Program-made: the position numbers and the translations under genes | Shown: positions 17,835 through 27,211 of the stretch, piece after piece | How the letters are laid out: each line of letters opens with the position of its first letter | Position numbering within the stretch: the first letter of the stretch is position 1 | The notes under the pieces: model-generated | Databases searched by the model: none | The model's input: only the letters and a program-made list of their open reading frames with translations | What the model was told of the DNA's origin: nothing | Source: Billgrantia pellis | Lineage (GTDB): Bacteria; Pseudomonadota; Gammaproteobacteria; Pseudomonadales; Halomonadaceae | NCBI RefSeq assembly: GCF_008297955.1 | Contig: NZ_VTPY01000007.1 | Coordinates: 186,001 to 250,000, forward strand | Direction of reading: 5' to 3' | Length of the DNA: 64,000 nucleotides

Positions 17835-19055
17835 TCAGGTGTTGTCGACCAGGTGACACTGGCTCTCCGACAGCGGGCGGAACGCCTCCTCGGCGGGAAT
17901 GGTGCGCACCACGCGGAACAGGTCGTCCTCATTCTGCGATTCTTCCGGTGTCTTCACCTCGACCAGGTACATGTCATGGACCATGCGGCCGTCTTCGCGG
18001 ATGTAGCCGCCCGTGGCGAAGATGTCGTTGATCGGCGTGGCCGCCATTTGCTGACGTACGGCTTGGGCTTCGTCGGTACCGACGGCGTCGACGGCCTGCA
18101 GATAGTGCAGCGTGCTGGAGTAGAGCCCGGCGTGGACCATGGTCGGCATGCTGCCGGTGCGCTCACGGAAGCGCTCGGCCCAGGCGCGGGTCTCGTCGTT
18201 GAGGTCGTAATACCAGGACTTGGTGAACTGCAGGCCCTGGGCGGCATCCAGGCCGATGCTGCGTATATCGGTGCTGAACAGCACCATGCCGGCCAGCACC
18301 TGGCCCGCCTGGGTGATGCCGAATTCGCCGGCGGTGGTGATGGCGTTGATGGTGTCGGCGCCGGCGTTGTTGAGCGCGATCACGTCGGCGCCGGAGGCCT
18401 GGGCCTGCAGCAGGAACGACGAGAAATCACTGCTGGGGAAGGGATGGCGCGCCTTGCCGACCACGGTGCCGCCATTCTCGGTGACCACCCGCTCCACGTC
18501 GCCTTCCAGGGCGTGGCCGAAGGCGTAGTCGGCGCTGAGCAGATACCAGTCCTTATGGCCTTCCTGGGTGATCGCCTTGGCGGTACCGTTGGACATGGCC
18601 CAGGTATCGTAGACCCAGTGGATGTGATTGGGCGAGCAGCTCTCGTTGGTGACACCCGAAGAGACGGCGCCGTTGACCAGCCCCAGGCGGTTCTCCTCTT
18701 CCAGCAGTCGCACGGCGGCCAGCGTGACCGAAGACGCCACCAGCCCGGTGACCATGTCGACGTTGCGCTGGTCGATCCACTCGCGCACCACGCTCGAGCC
18801 CACGTCGGGGCTGTTGCGGTCGTCGGCACTGAAGACGTCGATGCTGGCGCCGGCCACGCTGCCGCCGACCTCCTCGATGGCCATTCGGATCGCCTCCAGG
18901 CCATTCGGTCCGATGGGATCGCGATAGGGACCGGACATGTCGGCCAGATAGCCGATGCGGATCTCGTTGTCGGTGATCTCGGCCTGCGCGGCTTGGCCGG
19001 TGAGCAAAATGGAAGCGGATAGCGCCCCCAAGGTGAAACGGCGTGCGATGGTCAT
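17835..19055 (-). CDS. periplasmic binding protein of LivK type heading the acyl-CoA operon, 406 aa
   Basis: A type I periplasmic binding protein (branched-chain amino-acid/amide/aromatic acid class). The signal peptide is MTIARRFTLGALSASILLTGQAAQA, with mature start near EITDNEIRIGYLADMSGPYRD. ATG 19055 is chosen over the frame extension to 19196, which lacks a signal peptide. No permease or ATPase lies with it, although a complete Liv system is at 30.8-36 kb. As first gene of a CoA-ligase operon it probably binds the acid that the operon degrades (inference). Confidence 0.88.
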   Translation of the reverse strand: MTIARRFTLGALSASILLTGQAAQAEITDNEIRIGYLADMSGPYRDPIGPNGLEAIRMAIEEVGGSVAGASIDVFSADDRNSPDVGSSVVREWIDQRNVDMVTGLVASSVTLAAVRLLEEENRLGLVNGAVSSGVTNESCSPNHIHWVYDTWAMSNGTAKAITQEGHKDWYLLSADYAFGHALEGDVERVVTENGGTVVGKARHPFPSSDFSSFLLQAQASGADVIALNNAGADTINAITTAGEFGITQAGQVLAGMVLFSTDIRSIGLDAAQGLQFTKSWYYDLNDETRAWAERFRERTGSMPTMVHAGLYSSTLHYLQAVDAVGTDEAQAVRQQMAATPINDIFATGGYIREDGRMVHDMYLVEVKTPEESQNEDDLFRVVRTIPAEEAFRPLSESQCHLVDNT

Positions 19056-19102
19056 GATGCGGCCTTTGTTTGTTGTTGTGATGGCTTGCGTACGGCTCAG
19101 GC

Positions 19103-19162
19103 TGTGGATAACCCTGTGGCCAAGCCTGTGAAGCGCTGTGAATACGGTGTGAATCGCCGTGT
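19103..19162 (-). repeat. phased tandem repeats resembling DnaA boxes upstream of the acyl-CoA operon
   Basis: Five TGTG-initiated 9-mers in one orientation begin at 19103, 19115, 19127, 19137 and 19148, spaced 12, 12, 10 and 11 bases. On the minus strand they read TTATCCACA (a perfect DnaA box), TTGGCCACA, CGCTTCACA, GTATTCACA and CGATTCACA. They sit 48-107 bases upstream of the binding-protein start. They could be operator repeats for a regulator bound on one helix face, or true DnaA sites. Confidence 0.45.
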
Positions 19163-19478
19163 ATGACGCATCCCGGTACGCGACATGCCCGATCATGGTA
19201 GGAGCAAAGCGGAGAGGCGTGTTTACGCATCACGCCAGAGTTTTTGCATTTCGTGCCATTCTGGCAAAGTTTGGGTTCCTCAAGACTTTCGTTGAATGTT
19301 GGCGGGCTTTTTTCTTAGCGTGAATAAAGGCTAAAAAAATAATTAAAACGAAGGCTAAGTGGTGTATGGGGGAGGGTAAAGGTTGACAGGAAACTGACGT
19401 GCGCCCGACAGAACGTGCCAAGCGCGGGTTCGGCACTGACAGCATTGAGCATGAAGCAATCGGCGGATGTCGTAATGA
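19163..19478. other. AT-rich non-coding interval
   Basis: A gap of about 465 bases separates the acyl-CoA operon (start 19055) from znuA (end 19522). Apart from the phased repeats and the znuA terminator, it holds an AT-rich patch at 19311-19352 with a small TTAGC/GCTAA hairpin flanked by T and A runs. The only frame here (19230-19445, minus) lacks a ribosome-binding site and resembles nothing, so I do not call a gene. Confidence 0.5.
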
Positions 19479-19502
19479 AAAAGGGGGCGCCTGGCGCCCC
19501 CT
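19478..19502 (-). terminator. terminator of the zinc operon
   Basis: Inverted repeat GGGGGCGCC / GGCGCCCCC directly downstream of znuA, with AAAAA on the plus strand that reads as a U-tract in the minus-strand transcript. Confidence 0.8.
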
Positions 19503-19521
19503 ACATCAACGTGGATAGCGT

Positions 19522-20652
<1,131 letters not shown>

Positions 20653-20686
20653 GTCGGGGGCTCCTTCAGTGGGTTCCGGGAAAATG

Positions 20687-21577
20687 TCAGTGGGGTTCGG
20701 GCGCGCCCAGCGGTTCGGCCTGGCGGCGTAGCCGTGTCAGCAAGCTGTGGTAGCGGCCGAACAGGGCCGAGGCGATATAGCCGATGCCCGCCAGCAGGAT
20801 GATCGCAGGGCCCGAAGGGATACTGAGGTGGTAGGACAGCAGCAGCCCGCCGGTGCTGGCGACCATCGCCAGAACGATGGCAATGCTGATCAGCCCCTCC
20901 AGCCGCTTGCTCCAGAAGCGCGCGGTGGTGGCGGGCAGCATCATCAAGCCCACCGCCATCAGCGTGCCCAGTGTCTGGAAGCCGGCGGTCAGGTTGAGCA
21001 CCACCAGTCCGAGGAAAACGCCGTGCACCAGACCGCCCTGCATGCCCTGGCCGCGTAGGAATAGCGGGTCCAGGCACTCCACGACCAGGGCGCGGAAGAT
21101 CACCGCCAAGGTGATCACGATCACGCTGCTGATTGCGGCGATCAACAGCAGCGCCGTGGTGTTCACCGCCAGAATCGAGCCGAACAGCACATGGGTCAGA
21201 TCGACGCTGCTGCCGCCCAGCGAAACGAGCATCACCCCGGCCGCCAGCGAGATCAGGAAAAAGCTGGCCATGGCGGAATCCTCGCGATGGCCGGTCATCT
21301 GCGACACGCTGCCTGCCAGCACCGCTACCAGCAGACCTGAGAGCACGCCGCCCAGGCTCATGATCGGCAGCGAGAAACCGGCCAGCAGGAAACCCAGCGC
21401 CACACCGGGCAGAATGGCATGGGCCATGGCGTCGCCGATCAGGCTCATGCCACGCAGCATCAGGAACACGCCCATGGGCGGCGCCGCCAGTGACAGGGCC
21501 AGCCCACCTACCGCGGCGCGGCGCATGAAGCCGTAATCGAAGGGGCCGATCAACCATTCATGCAACAGCGCTAGCAT
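20687..21577 (-). CDS. znuB: zinc ABC transporter permease ZnuB (operon copy), 296 aa
   Basis: Inner-membrane permease of the ABC-3 family with about eight helices and the motif MSLIGDAMAHAILPGVALGFLL. ATG 21577 (MLALLHEWLIGPF) overlaps the ATPase stop by seven bases and gives normal length; the longer frame to 21664 runs into the ATPase gene. It belongs with ZnuC and ZnuA. A second, related permease gene lies upstream at 22565-23455. Confidence 0.93.
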   Translation of the reverse strand: MLALLHEWLIGPFDYGFMRRAAVGGLALSLAAPPMGVFLMLRGMSLIGDAMAHAILPGVALGFLLAGFSLPIMSLGGVLSGLLVAVLAGSVSQMTGHREDSAMASFFLISLAAGVMLVSLGGSSVDLTHVLFGSILAVNTTALLLIAAISSVIVITLAVIFRALVVECLDPLFLRGQGMQGGLVHGVFLGLVVLNLTAGFQTLGTLMAVGLMMLPATTARFWSKRLEGLISIAIVLAMVASTGGLLLSYHLSIPSGPAIILLAGIGYIASALFGRYHSLLTRLRRQAEPLGAPEPH

Positions 21578-22308
21578 GCACGCACCCCCGGGATACCCAG
21601 AGAGAGCCGCGCCGTGCCGGCCACGGACGCCTGCCCCCGTGCGATCGACTCGACCGAGGTCCACTCGGCATGGCCGCTGTTGAGTACCACGACTTCATCG
21701 GCCAGGCGGGAGAGCTGCTCCATGTCGTGCAGCACGACAATGATGGTGACGCCAGTGGCGGCCATATCGCGCAGCACCGTCATCAGCACGTCGACCGTCT
21801 CGACATCGACGTTGGCGAAAGGCTCGTCGAGCAGCAGCAGCTCGGCCTCTTGCATCAGCGTACGCCCGATCAGCGCGCGCTGGCGCTGACCGCCGGAGAG
21901 TTCACCCAGCGGACGGTGGGCCAAGTGCGAGATGCCCAACCGTGCCATGACCTCGCGACCGCGGCGGTAGTGGCGGGCACAGTAGCCGGTGAGCGCACCG
22001 TGACTCGGCCAGCAGCCGGTCATTACCAGCTCCTCGACGCTCATCGGAAAGGTGAGATCGAGTGCGAGCTGCTGCGGTAGCCAGGCGCGACGCTCCTTGG
22101 GTACGCTGCACTCCACGCGGCCGCGTACCGGACGAAGCATGCCCATGATGCCCTGAATCAACGTGCTCTTGCCGGCGCCGTTGGCTCCCACCAGCGCGGT
22201 GATGGCGCCGTCGCGAAAACGACCTTCAACGTGCTCGAGCACGGTGCGGTTGGCCTGGGCCAGCTGCAGGTCGTGCAGCCGTAGGCGTGAAGCGTGCTGT
22301 GCTTCCAT
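21571..22308 (-). CDS. znuC: zinc ABC transporter ATP-binding protein ZnuC, 245 aa
   Basis: Walker A GANGAGKSTL, signature LSGGQRQRALIGRTL, Walker B LLLLDEPFANVD. I place the start at ATG 22308 (MEAQHASRLRL) because it forms a TGATG junction with the stop codon of a small upstream gene, the same coupling used elsewhere in this window; 22320 (MVGLMEAQ) is the alternative. A frame running up to 22734 has no ATPase homology in the extra part. Powers ZnuB. Confidence 0.92.
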   Translation of the reverse strand: MEAQHASRLRLHDLQLAQANRTVLEHVEGRFRDGAITALVGANGAGKSTLIQGIMGMLRPVRGRVECSVPKERRAWLPQQLALDLTFPMSVEELVMTGCWPSHGALTGYCARHYRRGREVMARLGISHLAHRPLGELSGGQRQRALIGRTLMQEAELLLLDEPFANVDVETVDVLMTVLRDMAATGVTIIVVLHDMEQLSRLADEVVVLNSGHAEWTSVESIARGQASVAGTARLSLGIPGVRAC

Positions 22309-22463
22309 CAGCCCCACCATCCCGCCGCCCAGGAAACGGCCAGCCAGAGCACGGCCAGCGGCACGGCAGCCAGCAGCAGGCGCCGCCGGGCGGAAAGCGA
22401 CATCAGAGAAAAATGACATGGCCCCTCGGGGCGATGCCGGTGCGAATGTGAGCGGTGTGCCAT
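22308..22463 (-). CDS. small His-rich single-pass membrane protein of the zinc operon, 51 aa
   Basis: Not a family I recognise. ATG 22463 is preceded by GAGGG at proper distance and by a Zur-like box; its stop overlaps the znuC start (TGATG). The protein has a His/Arg N-terminus (MAHRSHSHRHRPEGPCH, six His and one Cys), a basic patch (SARRR) and one hydrophobic helix (~residues 28-49, LLLAAVPLAVLWLAVSWAAG). By the positive-inside rule the metal-binding-looking tail would face the cytosol. It may sense or hand over zinc, or regulate ZnuBC; this is inference from position only. Confidence 0.62.
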   Translation of the reverse strand: MAHRSHSHRHRPEGPCHFSLMSLSARRRLLLAAVPLAVLWLAVSWAAGWWG

Positions 22464-22489
22464 GCGATGGCCCTCGCGAAATAAAATAG

Positions 22490-22502
22490 GATATAACATA
22501 AC
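22490..22502 (-). promoter_or_regulatory. Zur-like operator of the small protein-znuCBA unit
   Basis: GATATAACATAAC on the plus strand (GTTATGTTATATC in the coding sense), close to the gammaproteobacterial Zur core TGTTATAATATAAC. It lies 27-39 bases upstream of the small gene, in an AT-rich patch containing -10-like hexamers. It shares TATAACATAACA with the second box at 23486. Confidence 0.65.
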
Positions 22503-22564
22503 AAATAAGCCGGCCGTTGGGGAGGGGCAGGCAGGTACTCCGTTTTGGCGGACAAGGAGCATTG

Positions 22565-23455
22565 TCACCCCCTTTCCCGCATCGCCTCCTGTCGTAGTGG
22601 CCGGCGGTAGCGAACCAGCAGTCCCCGGCAGGGACCCATGACGATCGAAACGCCATATCCCAACCCCGCGAGCAATACGATCGAGGGGCCGGTGGGCAAC
22701 TCCGCATGATAGGACACCAGTAGCCCCATGACACTGGTCACGAGCGACAGGCCGACGGCGATCGCCAGCATGCCCTCGAGCCGCTGGCTCCAGTAACGGG
22801 CCGCCGCGGCCGGCAGCAGCATCAGTCCGGCGGCCATCAATGTCCCTAGCGTCTGGAAGCCGACCACCAGATTCAGCACTACCAGCATCATGAACAGGGC
22901 GTGGGTCCAGCCGGCGTGACGCCCCTGCAGTGACAGGAAAAGCGGATCGAGCGCCTCCATGACCAATGCCCGGAAGGCGATGGCCAGCCCGGCCAGGATC
23001 AGGCTGCCGGCCAGCGCCACCAGCAGCAGTGTGGCGTTGTCGACACCGAGCACCGTACCGAACAGCACATGTCCCAGGTCCAGCGCATTGCCCGAGCGCG
23101 TGACGATCAGTACCCCGCCGGCCATGGCCACCAGGAACAGGCTGGCCATGGCGGCATCCTCTTTCAACCCGCTGAACTGGGTCACGCCGCCGGCGACAGC
23201 CACCGTCACGAAGCCGGCCGCCACGCCACCGAGCATCATCGCCGGCAGGGAGAACCCGGCGAGCATGAAGGCAACCGCCACGCCGGGAAGAATGGCATGC
23301 GACAGGGCCTCGCCCATCAGACTCATGCCACGCAACGTCAATAGCACGCCAAGCACGGGCGCGGTGAGCGACAGCGCCAGGCAAGCCACCACGGCACGGC
23401 GCATGAACGTGTATTCCAGCGGCGCGGTGAACCACCAGAGCATGGCATCCAGCAT
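22565..23455 (-). CDS. second zinc ABC transporter permease, ZnuB paralogue, 296 aa
   Basis: Same length and fold as the operon ZnuB, with matching stretches (MSLMGEALSHAILPGVAVAFMLAGFSLP; GFQTLGTLMAAGLMLLPAAAARYWSQRLEGM). It has its own promoter with a Zur-like box and ends about 100 bases before the next Zur box, so it forms a separate transcription unit. No extra ATPase or binding protein goes with it. It could form homo- or heterodimeric permeases with ZnuB using the same ZnuC. Confidence 0.9.
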   Translation of the reverse strand: MLDAMLWWFTAPLEYTFMRRAVVACLALSLTAPVLGVLLTLRGMSLMGEALSHAILPGVAVAFMLAGFSLPAMMLGGVAAGFVTVAVAGGVTQFSGLKEDAAMASLFLVAMAGGVLIVTRSGNALDLGHVLFGTVLGVDNATLLLVALAGSLILAGLAIAFRALVMEALDPLFLSLQGRHAGWTHALFMMLVVLNLVVGFQTLGTLMAAGLMLLPAAAARYWSQRLEGMLAIAVGLSLVTSVMGLLVSYHAELPTGPSIVLLAGLGYGVSIVMGPCRGLLVRYRRPLRQEAMRERG

Positions 23456-23485
23456 GGGAATCTACCAAGAAAAGCGAATGAATAC

Positions 23486-23514
23486 GTTATAACATAACAT
23501 ATTAGCCTCGCCAA
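23486..23514 (-). promoter_or_regulatory. promoter with Zur-like box of the second znuB gene
   Basis: On the minus strand TTGGCG (23514-23509) and TATAAC (23491-23486) are separated by 17 bases, a good sigma-70 promoter. The dyad GTTATGTTATAAC (23498-23486) covers the -10 element and fits the Zur consensus, so zinc-loaded repressor would block RNA polymerase. Confidence 0.7.
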
Positions 23515-23563
23515 CATTCGCTTGTTCATTGCGGTTCGTGGCCTGCCGAGAGAGCCGCCTGGC

Positions 23564-24229
23564 TCAATAACGCAGCGCCACCCCCAATTGGTGGGGTGTC
23601 ACCAGCAGTGCATACTCGCCTTCGAGGTGGATATCGCCGAACGACACCCGCGCCGGCTGGAAGCGATTGATCGCCGCCGTAGCCTGGCGCGGCTGAGTCT
23701 GTAGCTGCAGCTCGCTGACCAGCATGCCGGTGGCGAAGTTGATGGCACCGTCACGCTCGCGACCATCGCCCACACCGATCAACAGGCCCGAGGCCAGGTT
23801 AACCGCCAGCGACCCCAGGCGTGACTCAAGGCTGCGGCGTCGACGCTCCTCCGCCACCACGGCCTGCATTAACCGCCGGGCGCTCTCGAGGTTGCCATCG
23901 CTCTGGCGCAGCTCGCGATAGGCTGCAGGATGGGGTTGACGATCCATCAGCGTGCCACCTAGGGCCAGGGCCGACTTCACGACTCCGACCCGGGCATCAT
24001 AGCGGTCGTCGCGATCGCTCGCCTCGCTGGCCTGATAGGCATTCACCGCCAATGTGGTGGCGTATACCCCGGCCCAGCCGTATTGCCACACGTTGGCCTG
24101 GCGCTCGCCGCGGGCGAGGGCCTCTTCATAGGCCTGCCACTCCCGTTCGGCCGATTGCGCCGAGGCCAGCGGGGAGACGACAGCCATCAGGGCGGCGCAC
24201 ACGAACGGCAGGAAGCGGCAACGGGGCAT
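23564..24229 (-). CDS. uncharacterised exported protein, 221 aa
   Basis: I do not recognise a family. ATG 24229 follows AGGATCC at suitable distance. A signal peptide (to ASAQSA, ~residue 26) suggests a periplasmic or outer-membrane location. There is one weakly hydrophobic stretch (WQYGWAGVYATTLAVNAY), a helical charged middle part (ESARRLMQAVVAEERRRRSLESRLG) and a second glycine/alanine-rich segment (VNLASGLLIGVG). It is upstream of the second znuB but a Zur promoter lies between, so it is probably not part of the zinc unit. Confidence 0.75.
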   Translation of the reverse strand: MPRCRFLPFVCAALMAVVSPLASAQSAEREWQAYEEALARGERQANVWQYGWAGVYATTLAVNAYQASEASDRDDRYDARVGVVKSALALGGTLMDRQPHPAAYRELRQSDGNLESARRLMQAVVAEERRRRSLESRLGSLAVNLASGLLIGVGDGRERDGAINFATGMLVSELQLQTQPRQATAAINRFQPARVSFGDIHLEGEYALLVTPHQLGVALRY

Positions 24230-24467
24230 GAGGGGATCCTTGTCAAGCCTTGGGGATGGCCTTAACAGTAGCATTCACCGAGACGGCGTCCCACATGACG
24301 ACACCCGGCCGCGAGGAGCCGCTGTATGCCGTCGTGCTACTTCAGCGCAGGTATCATCCGGTGGCTATCGGTTAGGGCCGCCCGTCCGGCGGGATGCCTC
24401 TATTTTCATATTCCATTCGCATTGAATGGCTAGGATGGCGGCAGGCCAATTGAACGAAGGGACCCGC

Positions 24468-25001
24468 ATGAACGGATCGACAACGCATTACGGGCGAGTC
24501 GCCCGCTACCTGCACTGGGGCATGGCAGCCCTGTTCGCTTGGCAATTCGTGTCCGCAGGGGCACACGCCCTGTTGCCCGACAGCGCGCTGGACGAATTCT
24601 TCTGGCCCACGCACAAGCTCACCGGCACCCTGTTGATGTGGCTTGTCATCGTGCGCCTCGCCTGGGCCTTGCGCGAGCGCCATCGCCGCCCACGCTCGCT
24701 GAATCTGGCCGCCACCTTGGGGCATCTGGCGCTGTACGCGCTGATGATCGCGGTGCCCGCCGTCGCGCTATTGCGCCAGTACGGCTCCGGGCGCGCCTTT
24801 TCACCTTTCGGCCTACCGCTGATGGCGGGTTTCGAAGGGGAAATCCAGTGGATGACCTCCCTCGGCAGCCTCTTGCACGGCCTGCTGGGCTGGACACTGC
24901 TGGCGCTGGTGGCCGGCCATGTTGCCATGGTGTTCATGCACCGTCGCCTGGGCAAACAGGACGTGCTGGTACGCATGGTGGGGCGGCGTTCGCTTTCCTG
25001 A
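24468..25001 (+). CDS. cytochrome b561 family protein, 177 aa
   Basis: Four-helix diheme inner-membrane cytochrome of the CybB type. Candidate heme ligands: His in YLHWGMAALFAWQF, His in PTHKLTGTLLM, and His residues in LLHGLLGWTLLALVAGHVAMVFMHR. ATG 24468 has GAAGGGA upstream; the frame extends to 24426 without a better site. CybB oxidises ubiquinol and passes electrons to superoxide or other acceptors. Single gene. Confidence 0.9.
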   Translation: MNGSTTHYGRVARYLHWGMAALFAWQFVSAGAHALLPDSALDEFFWPTHKLTGTLLMWLVIVRLAWALRERHRRPRSLNLAATLGHLALYALMIAVPAVALLRQYGSGRAFSPFGLPLMAGFEGEIQWMTSLGSLLHGLLGWTLLALVAGHVAMVFMHRRLGKQDVLVRMVGRRSLS

Positions 25002-25109
25002 GCCTAAGCTCACGTCCCCCGGCAGCATGGCGATTTGAGTGAGCCGGCCGGCCGTGACGTGCCATGAGCAAAGGCGTAGAGTCTAAGAATATGTGATCTG
25101 GAGAGCCTC

Positions 25110-25706
25110 ATGCCACGCCAGCCGCTTGACGATATCGCGCTCGATACGGTTTTTCGCGAGGCACGCACGCATTACGGCTTTCGCCCCGAGCCCATTGACG
25201 AGGCCACCCTGCGTCGGCTTTACGACCTGCTGAAGTGGGGGCCGACCTCGATGAACTGCCAGCCGGCGCGTTACGTCTTCGTGGTAAGCGACGAGGGCAA
25301 GTCGCGCCTGATGCCGGCACTCTCCGAAGGCAACCGCGACAAGTCTCACGACGCGCCGGTCACCGTGATCGTGGCCATCGACACCCGTTTCTTCGAGTAC
25401 ATGCCCAAGGTATTTCCCAGCTCGCCCAACGCCCGCGAGCGCTTCGCCGCCAACCCCGAAAAAGCCGGTGACACCGCCTGGCGCAACGGCACCCTGCAGG
25501 GCGCTTACCTGATCCTTGCCGCTCGTATGCTGGGGCTCGACGCCGGCCCCATGAGCGGTTTCGACAATGCCATGGTCGACGAAGAGTTTTTCCCCGACGG
25601 CCGATACAAGAGCAACTTCCTGGTCAACCTGGGCGTGGGCGACCCGGCGAGCCAGCGCCCAAGGGGGGCGAGGTTGGCGTTTGAGGAAGTGGCAGAGGTG
25701 GTTTGA
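25110..25706 (+). CDS. nitroreductase-family protein, RutE/malonic semialdehyde reductase-like, 198 aa
   Basis: FMN-dependent NAD(P)H oxidoreductase fold. Residues LLKWGPTSMNCQPARYVFV, NGTLQGAYLILAARMLGLDAGPMSGFDN and FLVNLGVGDP match the RutE subfamily, which reduces malonic semialdehyde to 3-hydroxypropionate in uracil breakdown. No other rut genes are nearby, so it may serve general aldehyde or nitro-compound reduction. GGAGAG precedes the ATG. Confidence 0.87.
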   Translation: MPRQPLDDIALDTVFREARTHYGFRPEPIDEATLRRLYDLLKWGPTSMNCQPARYVFVVSDEGKSRLMPALSEGNRDKSHDAPVTVIVAIDTRFFEYMPKVFPSSPNARERFAANPEKAGDTAWRNGTLQGAYLILAARMLGLDAGPMSGFDNAMVDEEFFPDGRYKSNFLVNLGVGDPASQRPRGARLAFEEVAEVV

Positions 25707-25707
25707 G

Positions 25708-26709
25708 TTACTCAAACTCCTCCGTATCCACATCCGCCTGCTGCGCCTCGCTGTAGCGGGCGCCGGCCACTTGATCCGGTGTCATCACGGCGTTGAGTTG
25801 GGTGACGGTGGAGATCTCCAGGCGGAGCGGCTCGGCCGAGAGGTTCTCGCGCATGTGCTCGACGGAGCGGGTCCCGGGGATGGGGATGATGTCGTCTCCC
25901 TGGGCCTTGAGCCAGGCCAGGGCTAGCTGGGCAGGGGAGATTCCCAGCTCATTCGCGATGGCCGTGACATCGGCCAACAGGCGCAGGTTCTTGGGGTAGT
26001 TCTCGGCGTTGAAGCGCGGCATGCTGCGTCGCATGTCGCCTTCTTCGAGGGTGGCCGGGTCCTTGAGAGAGCCGGTCAAGAAGCCCCGGCCCAGCGGGCT
26101 GAAGGCCACCAGCGCCGTATCCGCCTCGCGGCAGGCTTCGATCAGTGCGATCTCGGGGTTGCGGGTCCACAGCGAGTATTCGGACTGCACCGCGGCGATG
26201 GGGTATTCGGTCCGGGCGCGGTGCAGAGTGGTGGCGGATACTTCCGAGAGCCCAACGGCGCGTATCTTGCCTTCCTCCACCAGCCGGCCCAGCGCGCCGA
26301 CGCTCTCCTCGATGGGCACGTTGCGATCCAGGCGGTGCAGGTAGTAGAGATCCAGGTGGTCGGTGCGCAGGCGCTCAAGGCTCTCCTCGCACTGCCGGCG
26401 GATCGTCTCGGGGCGCCCGTCGATGACGCGCTTGCCGAGGTCGGGGTCCATGGCCAGGCCGCACTTGCTGGCCAGCAGGATCCCGTGGCGCTTGCCCGCC
26501 AAGGCCTTGCCGACCAAGCGCTCGTTGGCCGTGGCGCCGTAGAGGGTCGCGGTATCGAAGTGGCGATAGCCCATGTCGAACGCGGCATCGAGGGCACGCA
26601 GTGCCTCGGGTTCGGGAACGTGAATCCCGTACCCGTGAGACAGGTTCATACAACCCAGGCCGATGCTGGGCGATTCAACTTCCGCGAGGCGCTGCAGGAC
26701 GGTCGACAT
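25708..26709 (-). CDS. aldo/keto reductase, 333 aa
   Basis: NADPH-dependent TIM-barrel oxidoreductase. The catalytic tetrad appears as Asp and Tyr in FDTATLYG, Lys in ILLASKCGL and His in LYYLHRLD; the nucleotide-binding end is IPIPGTRSVEHMRENL. This is the YghZ/Tas-type branch (AKR11-13), usually acting on small aldehydes. It is convergent with the RutE-like gene, two bases apart; the two may share a stress role. Confidence 0.9.
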   Translation of the reverse strand: MSTVLQRLAEVESPSIGLGCMNLSHGYGIHVPEPEALRALDAAFDMGYRHFDTATLYGATANERLVGKALAGKRHGILLASKCGLAMDPDLGKRVIDGRPETIRRQCEESLERLRTDHLDLYYLHRLDRNVPIEESVGALGRLVEEGKIRAVGLSEVSATTLHRARTEYPIAAVQSEYSLWTRNPEIALIEACREADTALVAFSPLGRGFLTGSLKDPATLEEGDMRRSMPRFNAENYPKNLRLLADVTAIANELGISPAQLALAWLKAQGDDIIPIPGTRSVEHMRENLSAEPLRLEISTVTQLNAVMTPDQVAGARYSEAQQADVDTEEFE

Positions 26710-26791
26710 GAGAATCCTTGGGCTGATGATCGTCTGCCATCATGCCGAGGCGGGGCATGGCATCGCAAGGGGCGCAAATCCGGCAGGGAGG

Positions 26792-27211
26792 TCACTCCCG
26801 TAGCGTGCGGTACTTTTCCAGATAGGCCTTTCCGTTCTCCCGGATGCGTTCGACATCGGTGCTCTCGGCGCCAGCCTTCACTTCCTGCACTTGATCGCTC
26901 ATGGCGTCGAGCGCCTCATCGATCTTTGCCAGGGCATTCTCGATGGTCTCGGTGAGCTGTTGGACGATGGCGATATCCCCTTCTGTTAGCTCTTCCTTGG
27001 TAAGCAGCACGTCGAGCAGGTCGTTGCGCAGCTCCAGGGCGTCCACGGCGTCTTGAAGGGTCTCGACGGACTGACCCTGGGATTGCTCGAGTTCCTCCTT
27101 GAGCTCCGCTTCGACTTTGTCGTCGGCGGCATCGACATCGCGTTCCTGCTCGCTGGCATGAACGCCAAGCGCCAGCAGGGCGAGAAATGGGATCAGAGCA
27201 GCGCGTTTCAT
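26792..27211 (-). CDS. exported DUF6746-like protein (paralogue 1), 139 aa
   Basis: Signal peptide MKRAALIPFLALLALGVHA, then an acidic, all-helical mature part with coiled-coil character (LQDAVDALELRNDLLDVL, ALAKIDEALDAMSDQVQEV). Its central pattern TIENALAKIDEALDAM...VKAGAESTDVERIRENGKAYLEKYRTL is repeated in the protein at 28007-28375 (TLENALEKINKEADAM...VHLGSETGDFERVQSHGANYLEAAQTL), so the two are paralogues. Function unknown; DUF6746 is my best family guess from memory. Confidence 0.75.
   Translation of the reverse strand: MKRAALIPFLALLALGVHASEQERDVDAADDKVEAELKEELEQSQGQSVETLQDAVDALELRNDLLDVLLTKEELTEGDIAIVQQLTETIENALAKIDEALDAMSDQVQEVKAGAESTDVERIRENGKAYLEKYRTLRE

Noticed and set aside
19230..19445. 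71-codon frame on the minus strand in the AT-rich gap upstream of the acyl-CoA operon
   Set aside because: No ribosome-binding site, no homology and it runs into the promoter region; the hydrophobic stretch arises from AT-rich DNA.
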